NCBI RefSeq assembly: GCF_025140835.1
Contig: NZ_CP081153.1
Span: 868,001 to 932,000 of the forward strand
Direction of reading: 5' to 3'
DNA from: Aliiroseovarius sp. M344
GTDB taxonomy: Bacteria; Pseudomonadota; Alphaproteobacteria; Rhodobacterales; Rhodobacteraceae
Length of the DNA: 64,000 nt
How positions within the stretch are numbered: position 1 is the first letter of the stretch; each line of letters opens with the position of its first letter. The notes beneath the pieces were generated by a model. It saw nothing but the letters and a program-made list of their open reading frames with translations. It did no database searches and had not been told where the DNA came from. The position numbers were made by a program, and so were the translations under genes. Shown one piece after another: positions 63,079 to 64,000 of the stretch.

Positions 63079-63116
63079 AAACGGCGCGCTAAGTTCAGCG
63101 CGCCGTTTCTTTTTTG
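63079..63116 (+). terminator. Rho-independent terminator of the nap operon (bidirectional)
   Basis: AAACGGCGCGCT at 63079-63090 pairs perfectly over 12 bases with AGCGCGCCGTTT at 63097-63108 around AAGTTC; TTTCTTTTTT follows. Read on the minus strand the same stem is followed by a short T-run, so it can also end the convergent gene at 63131. Confidence 0.92.
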
Positions 63117-63130
63117 GTCAGTTTGGTCGC

Positions 63131-64000
63131 TTAGTTCAAAGCAGCATCAGTGATCGCGCTGGTCCACGCGCCTTCAGGCTCTGCCGTGATCACAGGATCC
63201 GAGCCGCCAGCCAAAAGTGTCTCAACCGTCCGCTCGTAAGCGGCGGCATCAAGCGCACCATTTGACCCTGCGGTCAGTTTGGCGATTTCGCCCATCATCC
63301 GCACCTGATGGTTTTCGGTTTGTGCGCCGGTTTCGTCATACTCAAGAACGATCATGGCCGCGTCAGCGGGGTTTTCTTCGGCCCATTTCCAGCCTTTCAT
63401 CGACGCGCGCACGAAACGCTCCATCTTGTTGGTGAAGGCTTCGTCGCTTAGGTTTTCTTCCATGACATAAAGGCCGTCTTCCAAGGTCGCGACGCCTTGA
63501 TCTTCATACTTGAACGTCACCAGCTCTTCCGGAGCGACGCCAGCGTCGATCACCTGCCAGTATTCGTTATAGGTCATGGTCGAGATGCAATCGGCCTGAC
63601 GTTGCAACAGCGGGTCGACGTTGAAACCCTGTTTCAGAACCTCCACCCCGGTTTCGCTTGCCCCATCCGTTGCGATCCCCAGCTTTGACATCCAGCTCAT
63701 GAAGGGAAACTCGTTGCCAAAAAACCAAACGCCAAGCGTGCGGTTGGCCAGATCTTCCGGGCTTTCAATCCCAACATCTCCCCAGCAAGTCAGCATCATG
63801 CCCGACGATGCGAAGGGCTGGGCAATATTGACCAAAGGCAAACCTTTTTCGCGCGCGGCCAGTGCGGCTGGCATCCATTCCACGATGACATCGGCTCCGC
63901 CGCCGGCAATCACCTGTGTTGGGGCAATATCCGGCCCGCCGGGCAGAACTGTAACGTTCAGGTCTTCTTCGGTATAGAACCCTTGATCCAGCGCGACATA
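63131..64000 (-). CDS. NMT1/ThiY-like ABC transporter substrate-binding protein, truncated by the window edge
   Basis: The frame is open to the window edge, giving 289 residues; the signal peptide and N-terminus lie outside. It starts YVALDQGFYTEEDLNVTVLPGG and continues PTQVIAGGGADVIVEWMP, the pattern of NMT1/ThiY/SsuA-type periplasmic proteins. These bind riboflavin or pyrimidine precursors, nitrate, taurine or sulfonates. ASMKGWKWAEENPADAA near the C-terminal half is shared by the THI5-like group. The converging nap operon does not by itself imply nitrate as ligand. Confidence 0.85.
   Translation of the reverse strand, partial: YVALDQGFYTEEDLNVTVLPGGPDIAPTQVIAGGGADVIVEWMPAALAAREKGLPLVNIAQPFASSGMMLTCWGDVGIESPEDLANRTLGVWFFGNEFPFMSWMSKLGIATDGASETGVEVLKQGFNVDPLLQRQADCISTMTYNEYWQVIDAGVAPEELVTFKYEDQGVATLEDGLYVMEENLSDEAFTNKMERFVRASMKGWKWAEENPADAAMIVLEYDETGAQTENHQVRMMGEIAKLTAGSNGALDAAAYERTVETLLAGGSDPVITAEPEGAWTSAITDAALN

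Noticed and set aside
1..64000. CRISPR arrays, tRNA or rRNA genes, intact insertion sequences
   Set aside because: No regularly spaced repeats, no TTCGAATCC-type tRNA arms in intergenic DNA and no transposase motifs were seen by eye; a tRNAscan or ISfinder search would be decisive.

Overview
The window looks like a chromosomal segment of a GC-rich alphaproteobacterium, most probably a member of the Rhodobacteraceae (Roseobacter group). This is inferred from three things: a periplasmic nitrate reductase operon in the order napFDAGHBC behind an FNR-type box, an inositol catabolism cluster under a LacI regulator with a CUT2 sugar ABC transporter, and many short ATGA/GTGA gene overlaps. No rRNA, tRNA, CRISPR array or intact insertion sequence was recognised.

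Layout. (1) 3-6771: eight plus-strand genes packed as one catabolic operon of unknown substrate: two SnoaL-like proteins, an SDR, a LacI regulator, a two-cupin protein, a MetE-like methyltransferase, an alpha/beta hydrolase and an RraA-like aldolase. (2) 6772-9702: low coding density, with phhB and a decayed DNA methyltransferase/DUF5681 pair full of frameshifts. (3) 9703-17014: an FAD-dependent oxidoreductase, a 49-residue membrane protein and an alpha/beta hydrolase face a small monooxygenase-like gene and a LuxR-type regulator; then a LysR gene divergent from DoxX and a DODA-type dioxygenase. (4) 17356-27269: envelope genes. These are a secreted triple-repeat cysteine protein, a membrane-anchored pentapeptide-repeat protein, a Tat-exported DUF3131 protein divergent from a GH18-like/NodB/GT2 fusion, and a secreted double-psi-barrel-like protein.

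(5) 27821-41620: sugar (probably inositol) ABC transporter, LacI regulator, three Gfo/Idh dehydrogenases and iolE/D/C/B plus a class II aldolase. An unexpected phytanoyl-CoA-dioxygenase-like gene sits inside the iol operon. A perfect palindrome centred on CAACCGGTTG lies in both divergent promoter regions and is the likely operator. iolA is not in the window. (6) 41770-42573: a lytic transglycosylase. (7) 42891-51651: a six-gene operon joining a secreted di-heme cytochrome, a GMC flavin oxidoreductase, two uncharacterised proteins, a DyP-type peroxidase and a catalase-like heme protein. This is the best candidate for an undescribed redox system here.

(8) 51689-56413: a polyprenyl-phosphate glycosyltransferase, an ArnT-like transferase and a LAB_N membrane protein (lipid A or envelope glycan modification), divergent from an OmpR/EnvZ-type two-component system. 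(9) 56749-63045: the nap operon, closed by a strong bidirectional terminator. (10) 63131-end: a truncated NMT1/ThiY-like substrate-binding protein on the minus strand.
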